From Acidobacteriota bacterium (GTDB lineage Bacteria; Acidobacteriota; Blastocatellia; RBC074), in the NCBI GenBank assembly GCA_018269055.1, contig JAFDVI010000027.1:1-53924 (forward strand): 53,924 nucleotides of DNA, in the 5' to 3' direction. The position numbers and the translations under genes were made by a program. The notes beneath the pieces were generated by a model that was not told the origin of the DNA, did no database searches, and was given only the letters and a program-made list of their open reading frames with translations. Position 1 is the stretch's first letter, and each line of letters opens with the position of its first letter. Positions 20,326-32,563 of the stretch are shown here, in pieces.

Positions 20326-22398
20326 ATGACTTCCATCAAAAAAACTGCTGCATTCTCAGTGATTTTGTCATTGATATTCTCAACCTTCTTTCCTACAGCG
20401 CAGGCGTTTGCTTCAGCGAATTACGTCGGCATTGCCACCCCGCTGGAACTTCCCGCCGCCAAGGCTGGGCAGGTATACAGCTATCAATTTGAAGCCGAAG
20501 GCGGGCTGCCTCCTTTAACATGGAAAATCCTTCGCGGCGATGTGCCACAAGAATTAACTCTAACCTCTTCTGGCAAATTGCACGGAACCCTCACGCAATC
20601 GCAACCAAAAATCTATTTGTTCATGGTTGAAGTAAAGGATTCTTCGGCATCTCCGCAGACTTTTTCGGAAGAGTTCAGCTTAAATATTTTGCCAGCGCCG
20701 TTGAGAATTATTTCTGGCCAAAAAGCTCCTGCTTCAGGTTTGCATATTTCCGTAACCCCCAAACCTCTTTCTCCGACGACCAGTTCCATTCAAATGAACG
20801 TGGCATCCGAAAACACCAACCCGGTCCTGCCCGCATCAATCGCAAAAATCGCCGGTAACACACAACCGGACGATCCACCGAACAGCGCAACGAAACGCAA
20901 GGTTTCGGGGCGATTGCGTCCGTCTTCTTTGGATGAGGTTTTTGGCCAGGTAATCAGCAATCCTCAATTAACAAACGCCCCTCTGGTGCAAACAAAGCTC
21001 TGCGAGATTGGGTTTGGGCAATTTCGCAGCGCTTGCGCGAATCAAAATACTCGCAATGCCGAAGCTACGATTGAGTTGCTGGAATTGCTGTTGGATCCAC
21101 CGAAGGCTGGCACTCTAATAACAGCCAATTTATCCACTGCTCTGCTGCAACAGTCTCACAGCATCTCTCATAAAAAGCTGAGAAAGCTCATTGATCTGCT
21201 GAGCAATGTGAGGGATCACGATGTCGAGGTCCGGGTTGAAAACAGCAAAGGCAAATTGATCAACACCACGACTTGTGGAGTAGATGGTACATTCGAATTC
21301 GACCTGGCTGACAATGATCCGGAAAATACCAAAGACGATGATGATTACTACGTCCTTTCAACCGAAGCGGACAATTACTTCACTAAGCGAACAATCGTTG
21401 TCAGCGGGAAGGATTTGGAAATCAGCCTGCCCATAGAAGATCATCCGTCCAGTTTGCTGGCTCGCGCCGTAGTCGGCTATCAGCAGGCCGGGGCTGCATC
21501 CACGTCGTTCGAGCAAAACTACTTCTTCGACCTCTTTATCAGCCAGTCGCTGCCGTTTCGGCAAAAAGTGGATCCACACTTTGGTGAGGCCTGGCGCACT
21601 TGGGGCGCAATTCGCGCGATCAGCGCGCCGCAATCCGGCAACGTGACAATCGGCGACCTGAGCACGAACTTCGTGGCCAAAGTAAAGGAATTGAAGGCAA
21701 ACGAGGCTGCGCGCGTATTCGATTATCTGGGAGGCATTGAATTCCGGTTGCCGTTTTCCAAAAACCTTTCCAGGCTGCCGAGCTTCGATGGGCAAACCAA
21801 GCAGAAATTCACACTCTCATTGATTGCCGATGGAGGGTTCGTCACCCCCACCAACCCGAACGATGCGCAGCAAAAGAGTTACAAGATCTCCGATGAGTTC
21901 AGAACCAGATTCAAAGCGGAGGCGAAAGGCAGCGAGTTGCTGACGGGCAATGAACTGGACGGCAAGGATTACGTCGCCTTCGTCCCCACTGATCGAGATC
22001 GTTTCTTTCGGCAGTATTATGCCGGGATTCGTATGCAAACGTTCTTCTTTAACCGTCACGACGTTCCGTTGCAGCGCTTCCCCGTGCAGTTGGATTTGCA
22101 GTACGGCATCAATGAGTATGTCACTGGCGGCCGGGCGAGAGGCGGTGTGTTTCGCCTGGACGGCTACTTTCCGCTTCCTTACGACAAGTTGAACTTCATC
22201 AACCTTTTCGGCACGGCGATCTTCCGCCCCGTGCGCTCCAAGATCGAAAAGACAATCATCCTGGAAGAAGTGGACGGAAAGTTTTTTGATGGGAAAACCG
22301 CGACACTCCCCGTTTCCCAATTCAACCGGGACTATTACCGCGTAGGAGTCGGGATAGATTTCGTCTCCTTCATCGGCAAACTCCTGGCAAGCCATTAA
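20326..22398 (+). CDS. Secreted Ig-like / putative outer-membrane beta-barrel protein
   Basis: The 690-residue protein has a signal peptide (MTSIKKTAAFSVILSLIF...AQAFA). Residues ~35-125 are a putative-Ig (He_PIG-like) domain (LPAAKAGQVYSYQFEAEGGLPPLTWKI, LTSSGKLHGTL). A low-complexity Ser/Pro/Thr linker follows, then a carboxypeptidase-regulatory-like beta-sandwich near 300-365 (DHDVEVRVENSKGKLINTTTCGVDGTFEFDL). The C-terminal ~250 residues have alternating amphipathic strands with aromatic girdles (YYAGIRMQTFFFN, RFPVQLDLQYGINEY, GVFRLDGYFPLP, FINLFGTAIFRPVR, YRVGVGIDFVSF), like an outer-membrane barrel. It diverges from the ECF-CHAT operon, so it may be a target or input of that system. 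Confidence 0.7.
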   Translation: MTSIKKTAAFSVILSLIFSTFFPTAQAFASANYVGIATPLELPAAKAGQVYSYQFEAEGGLPPLTWKILRGDVPQELTLTSSGKLHGTLTQSQPKIYLFMVEVKDSSASPQTFSEEFSLNILPAPLRIISGQKAPASGLHISVTPKPLSPTTSSIQMNVASENTNPVLPASIAKIAGNTQPDDPPNSATKRKVSGRLRPSSLDEVFGQVISNPQLTNAPLVQTKLCEIGFGQFRSACANQNTRNAEATIELLELLLDPPKAGTLITANLSTALLQQSHSISHKKLRKLIDLLSNVRDHDVEVRVENSKGKLINTTTCGVDGTFEFDLADNDPENTKDDDDYYVLSTEADNYFTKRTIVVSGKDLEISLPIEDHPSSLLARAVVGYQQAGAASTSFEQNYFFDLFISQSLPFRQKVDPHFGEAWRTWGAIRAISAPQSGNVTIGDLSTNFVAKVKELKANEAARVFDYLGGIEFRLPFSKNLSRLPSFDGQTKQKFTLSLIADGGFVTPTNPNDAQQKSYKISDEFRTRFKAEAKGSELLTGNELDGKDYVAFVPTDRDRFFRQYYAGIRMQTFFFNRHDVPLQRFPVQLDLQYGINEYVTGGRARGGVFRLDGYFPLPYDKLNFINLFGTAIFRPVRSKIEKTIILEEVDGKFFDGKTATLPVSQFNRDYYRVGVGIDFVSFIGKLLASH

Positions 22399-22422
22399 TG
22401 CTTGTTTTCCAGAGGAAGAAAT

Positions 22423-22548
22423 ATGCCCAATTTTGCTCAACTGATGCCGGTGCCTTTGTGGGGCGCAGGTTTCGGCCGCGGAGACAGGATGCACTTCGAA
22501 GTGTCGGGTGAATTGATTCGGCGCCGGAAGCAGCAGGGCGTGATTTAG
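22423..22548 (+). CDS. Possible 41-residue small protein
   Basis: ATG 22423 follows a good AGAGGAAG site and reads MPNFAQLMPVPLWGAGFGRG...IRRRKQQGVI to TAG at 22546. It lies 24 bases after the 20326 gene, on the same strand, and before a terminator. The Gly/Arg-rich sequence matches nothing I know. It is a real gene or chance; the ribosome site is the main support. Confidence 0.35.
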   Translation: MPNFAQLMPVPLWGAGFGRGDRMHFEVSGELIRRRKQQGVI

Positions 22549-22615
22549 AGCAGCGGTTAAAGAGAATTTTTCCGAGCGTTCTCAGCAAGGGTAGCCTCAC
22601 CAAAACGATCAAGCG

Positions 22616-22641
22616 GGGCGATGGAGAGCAACTCATCGCCC
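22616..22641. terminator. Bidirectional terminator-like hairpin
   Basis: GGGCGATG (22616-22623) pairs with CATCGCCC (22634-22641) between convergent genes. The flanking T-tracts are weak on both strands. Confidence 0.5.
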
Positions 22642-22663
22642 TACTTTCGTTATTCAGGTTCGC

Positions 22664-24163
22664 TTACGGCACGCAACGCCACATTGAGATTGCGCATATA
22701 ACTGACGCTTCGCCGTTCGGCGCGATATTCACTAAATCAATCTTTCCTTTCCCGAACGGTCGCCAGCGTTCGGCGAAAACGGCATTGCTCGAATTCACGA
22801 ACATGGTTAGCGTCGGCACGCCCAATGCGGCGGCGATGTGTTGACCGGCGGAGTCGTAGCCGATGTATTGGTCACTTGCAGCGATTAATCCGGCGAAGGC
22901 CCCGATGCCGCCGTCCCAGGTTACAACGTCGGCTTGTTGTAAGGCTACAATGGGAAGATCGGCCTTGGTGTGTTCGTTGAGTTCAATGACGGTTTTGCCT
23001 TGGGCGCGGAGTAGATCAACTATGCGGTTGATTTGGTCGCGTTCTTCTGTCGTCGCGCCTTTGTCCAAGATGAGTTTGGAATCGGTCAATAAGCGTTCGA
23101 CCAATTGTTGTTCAAATTCGGCAGAAACGCGCTTGGTGGGATTACCTCCGACGCCGAAACTTACGGCAGTTAGATTGCGGATTGTGGCCAAACTTCCTGA
23201 ATGCGGATTGCGGATTTGAGTCGCGACAGTTTGGCCGAATCTTTGATGATCCAATGGTAAGGCGACGAATGGGTAGGCGGGTTTGGGATCGCCGATTAGT
23301 TCTCCGCTCCAAGCGGCGGCGAGTTGGCCGATGGATGTTGATTCGCCAGTTGGTTGATAGCTGCGGCTTTCAAAGAAAAAGTAGTTGTGATCGTTTTCTA
23401 CCAGTGGCAGCAAGCCAAGTTGCGTCAGCCGTGAATCGGGATCCATGATCCAGACTTCGTCTCTGCCGAATCCTCGCCGCTCTTCTTGAACGGCCCTGAC
23501 GACATCCAGCCAACTTGTTATCCGCCCAATCAAACTGCCGCCGCGTTCGTAGGTGATTTCACGAATGCGAATTTTGTCATCGCCTCCATACAGTTCGCGC
23601 AGTTTGCGGGAACCGAGAATGACATATTCGGCTTGTGGAAATTTCTGACGCAATTTGGCAAGGATCGCGCTGGTGACGGCGACGTCTGCGCCGATGGTGA
23701 CACGGGAAAGGAGCAGCACCTTTTGGGGGATTGCGGATTGCGGATTGCGGATTGCGGATTTCCTGCTTAGCAAGTTTGCTTCAGTCAACAAGCCAAATCC
23801 GTTGAGGCCTTCGTTCAAAGCTTTGCCTTCCGGCAAGCGGCGGCAGAATTCGATCACCTGGACAAAGAGTCGGTCATAAAGCTGGCAGACCGCCGGGTCA
23901 AAAGAATCATTCAGTCGTTCCACCAATTGCGGAAACAAGGCGGTGATGCCTGTGCGGGCAATTTCCGGATTTTCGTCTATTGCAACTTGGCAAATCAGTT
24001 GGACGGCTTCGCGCAAACAGGTGGAATCGGCTCGGTACTGTTCGATCACCAACTCGGCGGCGCGAGCGGCAAACGTGCGGGCGGCTTCAACCGACAGCCT
24101 CCCCTGCCCTTTTAAGGATTCAAATTCAATCACTTGGTTGCGAATTTCTTCAATTGGAGTCAT
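22664..24163 (-). CDS. GT9-like (ADP-heptose:LPS heptosyltransferase-type) glycosyltransferase
   Basis: MTPIEEIRNQVIEF at 24163 gives 499 residues; the longer frame to 24328 adds an unlikely Cys-rich leader. Residues 1-140 are a helical extension not found in WaaC/WaaF. The C-terminal ~350 residues have a GT-B layout: KVLLLSRVTIGADVAVTSAILAKLRQKFPQAEYVILG, then SFGVGGNPTKRVS, and the nucleotide-sugar-binding end VVTWDGGIGAFAGLIAASDQYIGYDSAGQHIAAALGVPTLTMF. It probably adds a sugar to an envelope glycan; donor and acceptor are unknown. The coding frame contains heptamer repeat insertions at 23729-23756 (linker SAIRNPQSAI) and a shorter patch at 23173-23217 (QIRNPHSGSLATIRN). It stands alone, convergent with the 20326 gene. 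Confidence 0.78.
   Translation of the reverse strand: MTPIEEIRNQVIEFESLKGQGRLSVEAARTFAARAAELVIEQYRADSTCLREAVQLICQVAIDENPEIARTGITALFPQLVERLNDSFDPAVCQLYDRLFVQVIEFCRRLPEGKALNEGLNGFGLLTEANLLSRKSAIRNPQSAIPQKVLLLSRVTIGADVAVTSAILAKLRQKFPQAEYVILGSRKLRELYGGDDKIRIREITYERGGSLIGRITSWLDVVRAVQEERRGFGRDEVWIMDPDSRLTQLGLLPLVENDHNYFFFESRSYQPTGESTSIGQLAAAWSGELIGDPKPAYPFVALPLDHQRFGQTVATQIRNPHSGSLATIRNLTAVSFGVGGNPTKRVSAEFEQQLVERLLTDSKLILDKGATTEERDQINRIVDLLRAQGKTVIELNEHTKADLPIVALQQADVVTWDGGIGAFAGLIAASDQYIGYDSAGQHIAAALGVPTLTMFVNSSNAVFAERWRPFGKGKIDLVNIAPNGEASVICAISMWRCVP
23173..23217. repeat. Degenerate GATTGCG heptamer patch within the GT9-like gene
   Basis: GATTGCG (23173-23179) is followed by GATTGTG (23180-23186), and a second cluster GCGGATTGCGGATT lies at 23203-23216. 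In the coding strand it is read as IRNPHSG...TIRN. Confidence 0.6.
23729..23756. repeat. Four tandem GATTGCG heptamers inside the GT9-like gene
   Basis: Four perfect GATTGCG copies are followed by a partial one. On the coding strand they read AATCCGC and give the linker SAIRNPQSAI, at the junction between the helical extension and the GT-B domain. The same heptamer in the same reading frame occurs in the PSD1 gene at 47264. Confidence 0.9.
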
Positions 24164-24354
24164 CGCCGGAACTATACCATTTCCCTTCGGATGGCCGCAT
24201 TGACAGCCTATAGGTCGGTTGTTAGACTCCGCGCTCTTCCGCACCGAAAATTCAAAAGCATTGTCTGCTAAAACAGAAATCACAGTTTGAGAATCTGAAG
24301 CTAGTTTGCCCGGCGGACTTTGCGCCAATCCCTGACTGAAGGAGTTTTGCTTTT

Positions 24355-25596
<1,242 letters not shown>

Positions 25597-25599
25597 TTC

Positions 25600-26607
<1,008 letters not shown>

Positions 26608-26654
26608 AAATCCTGTTTGTGGCGATTCTGGAAGTATGTTAGCTTCCACATCGG

Positions 26655-26700
26655 CTGCCGCAGCCTCGCAGGGAAAGCGAGATTGCGGCAGTCGTATTTT
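26655..26700 (+). terminator. mdh terminator
   Basis: CTGCCGCA (26655-26662) pairs with TGCGGCAG (26684-26691) and CTCGC with GCGAG inside it. The tail TCGTATTTTT follows. Confidence 0.8.
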
Positions 26701-26804
26701 TGAGTGAGACAGTTATGCAGTGCCGGGAGCGGTAGCGACCGGATAAAAAATAGCTACTCGGTTGAGGCCAACCCAGGTCCCGAACCGATTGAAAGGACTT
26801 AGCT

Positions 26805-27284
26805 GTGAGTGAAGAAAAAGAACTAAGTGGAAAAGAAAAAATTTTGGCCGAACTGAAAGCGCTGGAATACGAGTTCACCGTTGAACTGCCCAAAGCGCTC
26901 AGAACGGCGGCTGCGCTGGGCGATCTTTCCGAAAATTCCGAATACAAATATGCCCGTGAACGACAGGATTATGTCCGCGCGCGCATACGCCAATTGCAAG
27001 AACAGATTGCCAGGTTATCCAGCATTGACCTGAGCCGGTTGCCGACCGATCGCGCCAATTATGGCTCGACGTTGGTGTTGCGCGATCTTGATCGTGATAC
27101 GGAAATCACTTACCGGCTGGTGACGCCGGAAGAAGCGGATTTCGAAAAAGGCCTGATTTCGACGTCATCGCCCATTGGCAAAAGCCTGCTCAACAAAGAA
27201 GAAGGCGATGAAGTAAAAGTGCAGACTCCGGCGGGGACGCGCGTATTTGAAATCATCAAACTGACGACAATTCACGATGAATGA
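26805..27284 (+). CDS. greA: Transcript cleavage factor GreA/GreB family
   Basis: A GTG start gives 159 residues. The N-terminal coiled coil carries the acidic tip [18 protein letters not shown] that enters the RNA polymerase secondary channel. The C-terminal FKBP-like domain reads [21 protein letters not shown] and [18 protein letters not shown]. It rescues backtracked polymerase by stimulating transcript cleavage. Gene follows the mdh terminator and precedes the PASTA gene by ~130 bases. Confidence 0.95.
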   Translation: MSEEKELSGKEKILAELKALEYEFTVELPKALRTAAALGDLSENSEYKYARERQDYVRARIRQLQEQIARLSSIDLSRLPTDRANYGSTLVLRDLDRDTEITYRLVTPEEADFEKGLISTSSPIGKSLLNKEEGDEVKVQTPAGTRVFEIIKLTTIHDE

Positions 27285-27418
27285 TAAGGCCGGTTCACCG
27301 TATCGGCGCACGTTGTAAGCTGTTTGTGACGATGCTAAACTCCGCTGCCTTTTGGAACGGTTTTGGCGTCATATTTCAATCCTGATAATTATCTGAAAGT
27401 TTTTGGAGGGCGTTGCGT

Positions 27419-27871
27419 TTGAGTTCCCGGCTCGCATCGAGTCTCGTCTTAAATCGGTTACTGCGAGTTGCCTTGCTGGCCGGTGTCTTTTTCCTTTGCG
27501 CTTTTTTGGTGACATACCTTGCTTTGCGCGGACGCTCAGTGGAAGTACCGGATGTAACCGGCAAATCGGAATCGGAAGCCGCTGACGCTTTGGACGATGC
27601 CGGTTTAAGAATCAAAGTTACAGGCCACGCGCTGAGCAGCAAGTTTGAAGCGAATCTGGTCAGTGACCAATCCCCGAGTTCGGGTACATTGGTCAAAACC
27701 GGTCAAATTGTCCGCGTTAATATCAGTACAGGCTTGGCGACTCCGACACCGACTCCACCGCCAACGCCCAAGCCGACTCCCAAATCTTCGTCATCCTCTT
27801 CCGATCCATCACCGTCGGCGACGCCAGCTAAAAAAGCTACGCCATCGCCTACGCCTGCTGGCCGGAGATAA
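27419..27871 (+). CDS. Single-PASTA-domain membrane-anchored protein
   Basis: I chose the TTG at 27419 (eight bases after GGAGGG) over the TTG at 27413. The ~150-residue protein has one N-terminal membrane segment (LLRVALLAGVFFLCAFLVTYLAL), one PASTA domain (VEVPDVTGKSESEAADALDDAGLRIKV, SDQSPSSGTLVKTGQIVRVNIS), and a Pro/Thr/Ser/Lys tail (TPTPPPTPKPTPKSS...). PASTA domains bind peptidoglycan fragments or beta-lactams in cell-wall kinases and PBPs. Here the domain stands alone on the periplasmic side, so a wall-sensing or scaffold role is inferred. rpe follows after 90 bases. Confidence 0.8.
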   Translation: MSSRLASSLVLNRLLRVALLAGVFFLCAFLVTYLALRGRSVEVPDVTGKSESEAADALDDAGLRIKVTGHALSSKFEANLVSDQSPSSGTLVKTGQIVRVNISTGLATPTPTPPPTPKPTPKSSSSSSDPSPSATPAKKATPSPTPAGRR

Positions 27872-27960
27872 ATTTTGGATGAACGAAGATAAACTTCGCT
27901 GGCAAGATCGTTTTTTTGGCGCGTTCAGTTTTCGAATCGGACAGAATTCAACGAATCCAG

Positions 27961-28641
27961 ATGGTCGAAATCGCACCTTCAATTTTATCGGCTGACTTCA
28001 CCAGGCTGGGCGAACAAATCGCCGAGGTTGAAAAGGCTGGTGCGGCTTACATCCACGTGGATGTCATGGATGGGCATTTCGTGCCGAATTTGACCCTCGG
28101 ACCTTTTATCGTCGAATGGGTGCGGCGAGCGACGAAATTGCCGATTGATGCGCACCTGATGATTGAAAATCCGGACAATTTCATTGGCGCGTTTGCGGCG
28201 GCGGGAGTCAATATGATTTCCGTGCATCCGGAAGCGACGTATCATTTGAACCGCACCATTAACTACATTCGCCAGGCGGGTTGCCGGGCGGGCGTGGTTT
28301 TGAATCCGGCGACGCCGCTGGCAATGATTGAAGAAGTTTTGACCGATGTGGATTATGTGCTGGTGATGTCGGTCAATCCGGGATTTGGCGGTCAAAAATT
28401 CATTCCCTCCGCGTTGGATAAGTTGCGTCGGTTGCGAACGATGATTCAAACTTACGGCTCACAAGCCAAAATTGAAATTGACGGAGGCATCGGAATTGAG
28501 AACGCGGCGGCAGTCGTTGCCGCCGGAGCGGAAATTCTGGTCGCCGGTTCGGCGATTTTTGGAAAATCCGATCCGGCGGAAAGTCTTAGACAATTGCTCA
28601 GCGCGGCTGCGTCTGTGGCCAGGGAACGCGCGTTGGCATAA
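27961..28641 (+). CDS. rpe: Ribulose-phosphate 3-epimerase
   Basis: [16 protein letters not shown] at 27961 gives 226 residues, the normal length; an upstream TTG frame adds 15 unlikely residues. TIM-barrel motifs are in order: [17 protein letters not shown] (metal His and Asp), [25 protein letters not shown], and the C-terminal [12 protein letters not shown] with phosphate-binding [12 protein letters not shown]. It interconverts ribulose-5-phosphate and xylulose-5-phosphate in the pentose phosphate pathway. No clear Shine-Dalgarno lies before the ATG. Confidence 0.96.
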   Translation: MVEIAPSILSADFTRLGEQIAEVEKAGAAYIHVDVMDGHFVPNLTLGPFIVEWVRRATKLPIDAHLMIENPDNFIGAFAAAGVNMISVHPEATYHLNRTINYIRQAGCRAGVVLNPATPLAMIEEVLTDVDYVLVMSVNPGFGGQKFIPSALDKLRRLRTMIQTYGSQAKIEIDGGIGIENAAAVVAAGAEILVAGSAIFGKSDPAESLRQLLSAAASVARERALA

Positions 28642-28648
28642 CAAACTT

Positions 28649-28687
28649 GCTTCGGACTGCCCGCCACAAGGCGGAATCAAACGAAGC
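28649..28687. repeat. Hairpin repeat between rpe and bamD-like gene
   Basis: GCTTCG (28649-28654) pairs with CGAAGC (28682-28687), and within it CCGCC-ACAA-GGCGG forms a second stem. No T-tract follows. It resembles the CCGCC-type palindrome between icd and mdh. Confidence 0.6.
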
Positions 28688-28713
28688 ATTTAGCTTGGAT
28701 GGAGTAGTCTTTT

Positions 28714-29874
<1,161 letters not shown>

Positions 29875-29925
29875 GCTGGCCTGAAAACGAACAAATCCGT
29901 CCAAACTCAACTCGGAAACGCAAGA

Positions 29926-29958
29926 ACACGAAGAGCTTAGAAACTCTTCGTGTTTTTT
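29926..29958 (+). terminator. Terminator of the bamD-like transcript
   Basis: ACACGAAGAG (29926-29935) pairs perfectly with CTCTTCGTGT (29944-29953), followed by five further T. A classic intrinsic terminator. Confidence 0.92.
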
Positions 29959-30025
29959 GTTTCTTTATGGTAAGTTTGCCGCAAGTAGTGTCCTAATCTT
30001 TTATTGCATCCGTTCGGAGGTTCCC

Positions 30026-31252
30026 GTGGGCTACAAAATTCTGCTCGCTGATGACAGCGTCACAGTCCAGAAAATCATCACTCTCACTTTTTCAGACGAA
30101 GGCGTAGACGTATTAACCGTCAACAATGGCGATGAAGCTATTCACCGTTTGCAATACATGCGTCCGGCGCTGGTGATGGCGGATGTTTCGATTCCCGGCA
30201 AAAACGGCTACGAAATTTGCGAATACGTCAAAAACCATCCGGAAATGAAAGACACGCCAGTTGTTCTGTTAGTCCCTGCGTTTGAACCTTTTGACGAAGA
30301 GCGCGCGCGCCGGATTGGCGCCGACAAACATCTGACCAAACCATTCCAATCCATTCGCACGCTGATCACGACGGTGAAAACCCTGCTCGAAGGCCGTCCT
30401 CCGAAATTCGCCACCGGATCGCTCAATAACGCCGTCGCCCAGTCTCAAGCCCCTGAACCACCAAAAGCTTCTGTCGTAGAAGCCGCCGCAGTAGCGCCGG
30501 TCGTGCCCGTTCGGGCTACGCAACCATTCCCGGACGAACCCGAATCGGAAATTATTCCTGAAATTTCCCCGGAACCGGAACCTGTTTCCGAAATTGCAGA
30601 AGAAACTTCTGTTGTAGACATTTGGAAATCCGAGCCAGTTGTGGAAGTGGAAGACGTTTTTGAAATGGAAGAGGTTCTGGAAGTCGAAGCCGAACCTGCG
30701 ACCTTCGCGCCCGAACCACCTGTAGAAGTTGAACCTATTATCGAGGAAGCTCAGCCAGCCGCGGAACCTGAGCCGGAACCGGTGCTGCTCGCCGATGAAA
30801 TGACAGATGCCGTCACGCAACCCAATGTGAAAGTCCTTGGCGACGATCTGGAAATTGCTACGGAATCAATCTCGCCAGTCGAAGCTGAAGCCCCTGTCGC
30901 CGAGCAGTCTGCTGAACCCGCAATACAACGGGGGAACACAGGCGACCTGGATCATGTGTTGGATTTGGACGATGTGCTGAATTGGCCATCCGCGACACCG
31001 GTTGAAACACCTCTAGTCACCCCAGCGGCTGCGCAAGGCGTCGCCCCACCTGAAGCCATCATTCCGCAATCGGTCATTGATGAAATCGTCAATCGCGTCG
31101 TCGCGCAGTTGTCGGAAAAATTGACGACGCAATTGGCCTCGCAACTTGCGCCGGAAGTCGTTGAGTTGGTTAAACAACAAACGCATCAGGAAGCGGTTGT
31201 AGTTCCACAGACGACAAATCACGATGCAGACACGTTGCTCGATCTGGATTGA
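30026..31252 (+). CDS. Response-regulator receiver with long acidic/proline-rich tail
   Basis: A GTG at 30026 after CGGAGG gives 408 residues starting [17 protein letters not shown]; the longer frame runs into the terminator. Residues 1-120 are a receiver: acidic pair ADD, phosphorylatable Asp in [15 protein letters not shown], Lys in HLTKPF. The usual switch Thr/Ser is replaced in [14 protein letters not shown]. Residues ~135-340 are low-complexity Glu/Pro/Val, and the end ([33 protein letters not shown]) is a long amphipathic helix. There is no DNA-binding domain. The layout recalls polar-scaffold regulators such as FrzS, but homology is not shown. The YjbR gene follows after 12 bases. Confidence 0.8.
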   Translation: MGYKILLADDSVTVQKIITLTFSDEGVDVLTVNNGDEAIHRLQYMRPALVMADVSIPGKNGYEICEYVKNHPEMKDTPVVLLVPAFEPFDEERARRIGADKHLTKPFQSIRTLITTVKTLLEGRPPKFATGSLNNAVAQSQAPEPPKASVVEAAAVAPVVPVRATQPFPDEPESEIIPEISPEPEPVSEIAEETSVVDIWKSEPVVEVEDVFEMEEVLEVEAEPATFAPEPPVEVEPIIEEAQPAAEPEPEPVLLADEMTDAVTQPNVKVLGDDLEIATESISPVEAEAPVAEQSAEPAIQRGNTGDLDHVLDLDDVLNWPSATPVETPLVTPAAAQGVAPPEAIIPQSVIDEIVNRVVAQLSEKLTTQLASQLAPEVVELVKQQTHQEAVVVPQTTNHDADTLLDLD

Positions 31253-31264
31253 GAGTCTGAAGGT

Positions 31265-31630
31265 ATGAAGCGCTCACCGAAAACCAAAATTGGGAATTGG
31301 GAAACGGTGCGCGAGCTTGCATCTGCTCTGCCTGAAGCGGAAGAAAGCACTTCATACGGCACGCCTGCCTTCAAAGTCCGTGGCAAGTTGTTCGTGCGTT
31401 TTCATCAAAGCGGTGAATCCATCGTCATCCTGATTTCGATCGAAGAGCGCGAAGCGCTGATGAAGCTCAATCCGGAGACGTTTTACATCACGGATCATTA
31501 CACCTGCTGGCCATACATGCTGGTCAGGCTTTCGACGGTTGAAAAGGATGACTTGAGAAAGCTGATCGAAGAATCCTGGCGGCGAGCCGCTCCCAAACGG
31601 TTGGTTGCCGATTTCGACAACCAACCATAA
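31265..31630 (+). CDS. MmcQ/YjbR-family protein
   Basis: The 121-residue protein has the YjbR fold pattern: LASALPEAEESTSYGTPAFKVRGKLFVRF, ESIVILISIEEREALMKLNPETFYITDHYTCWPYMLVRL, then LRKLIEESWRRAAPKRLV. The family has a CyaY-like alpha/beta fold and is annotated as DNA-binding; its biological role is unclear. It lies 12 bases after the receiver gene and before a terminator, so the two form a short operon. Confidence 0.85.
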   Translation: MKRSPKTKIGNWETVRELASALPEAEESTSYGTPAFKVRGKLFVRFHQSGESIVILISIEEREALMKLNPETFYITDHYTCWPYMLVRLSTVEKDDLRKLIEESWRRAAPKRLVADFDNQP

Positions 31631-31664
31631 ACGGAAGTATTTTCCGACGCTTTTATTGATGCAT

Positions 31665-31709
31665 GCTGCGGATGACGCCGACGAGACGTGCCGCAGCCTG
31701 TTCTTTTTT
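31665..31709 (+). terminator. Terminator after the YjbR gene
   Basis: GCTGCGG (31665-31671) pairs with CCGCAGC (31691-31697) around a 19-base loop; TGTTCTTTTTT follows. Confidence 0.7.
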
Positions 31710-31736
31710 GGCTGAGGATACCCACCTTTAATGAAG

Positions 31737-32528
31737 CTACCTGCTCGCGGTCTTGGCGGGCGCAGGCAGAAGGCTCAGTTCCGGCGCGAAGCGATAAACG
31801 GCGAATTCAGTCTGCGCCACGACTCCGACAGGAGCATTTGTTTGAAGTTTCAGGTCGGCCATCGCCTTGCCATACGCCGCCACAAAATTCCCCATGTCTT
31901 TGAAGTTGTCGAACAGAACGGCGACCTGTACTTCATTCGGATTGCCGCCGAGTCCCACCGAATTGGTATAAATCCCTTTGGCGTCGGTTTTGGCGGCGGC
32001 AGGCAGAGCGTTTTCCTTCAGCCACTTCATATATTCCGCCACGCGCCCTGGCGTGATGGTGGCTCTGACTCCGATGCAGATCTTCGCTTCTCCCTTGGGC
32101 GGAACAGTCAATGCCGGAACCGTCGAAATCAGGAAGCTGCGCGTGTGACTGACCAGTTGCGCCCGCTTCGCATTCCAAGTCTTTACGCCAGTTTCGCCCA
32201 GCGCCTTGATCAGGAAATTGGGTTCATCAAGCGCCTCAAGGTTTGCGATTGGACGATAAGTCCAAACCTCGCCGCCTTCGCCAAGGGTTTGGACTAACCA
32301 GGTTTGGAACTCTTTGCCTTCGGCTTTTTTGAAAGCTGCCAGCGTCTCGTTTTTCAGAAACTCTCTGTACTGATCCATCATTCCGGGTTTAACCTGCGTT
32401 ACCGTCACTTGATAGATCTGCGGCGTGGGCGCTGGGTTCTGCGCAAAGCAAAACGGCGTTAATGAAACGGCGAGCAGCAAGGCGCTGAGCGCCAAGCAGA
32501 GTTTGGCAATTGAATAGTGTCTTCGCAT
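31737..32528 (-). CDS. Secreted tandem alpha/beta-barrel-like (ABM/NIPSNAP-type) protein, paralogue A
   Basis: MRRHYSIAKLCLAL at 32528 with an AAGGAG site gives 263 residues; the longer frame overlaps the next gene. A signal peptide ends near FCFAQ. Two ~110-residue repeats follow, each beginning with a beta-strand and 'xVxPGxxxxY' motif (VTVTQVKPGMMDQYREFLK; GVRATITPGRVAEYMKWLK) and ending with DNFKDMGNF-type helices. This is the dimeric alpha/beta-barrel pattern. Whether it binds haem or a small molecule is unknown. It lies 35 bases after the paralogue at 32564-33418. Confidence 0.65.
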   Translation of the reverse strand: MRRHYSIAKLCLALSALLLAVSLTPFCFAQNPAPTPQIYQVTVTQVKPGMMDQYREFLKNETLAAFKKAEGKEFQTWLVQTLGEGGEVWTYRPIANLEALDEPNFLIKALGETGVKTWNAKRAQLVSHTRSFLISTVPALTVPPKGEAKICIGVRATITPGRVAEYMKWLKENALPAAAKTDAKGIYTNSVGLGGNPNEVQVAVLFDNFKDMGNFVAAYGKAMADLKLQTNAPVGVVAQTEFAVYRFAPELSLLPAPAKTASR

Positions 32529-32563
32529 TTCGATTCTCCTTGTTAGGTTGATGTGTTGACTGG

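Noticed and set aside
20199..20492. Plus-strand 97-codon frame over the divergent promoter region
   Set aside because: It overlaps the start of the well-supported 20326 gene in another frame and has no Shine-Dalgarno.
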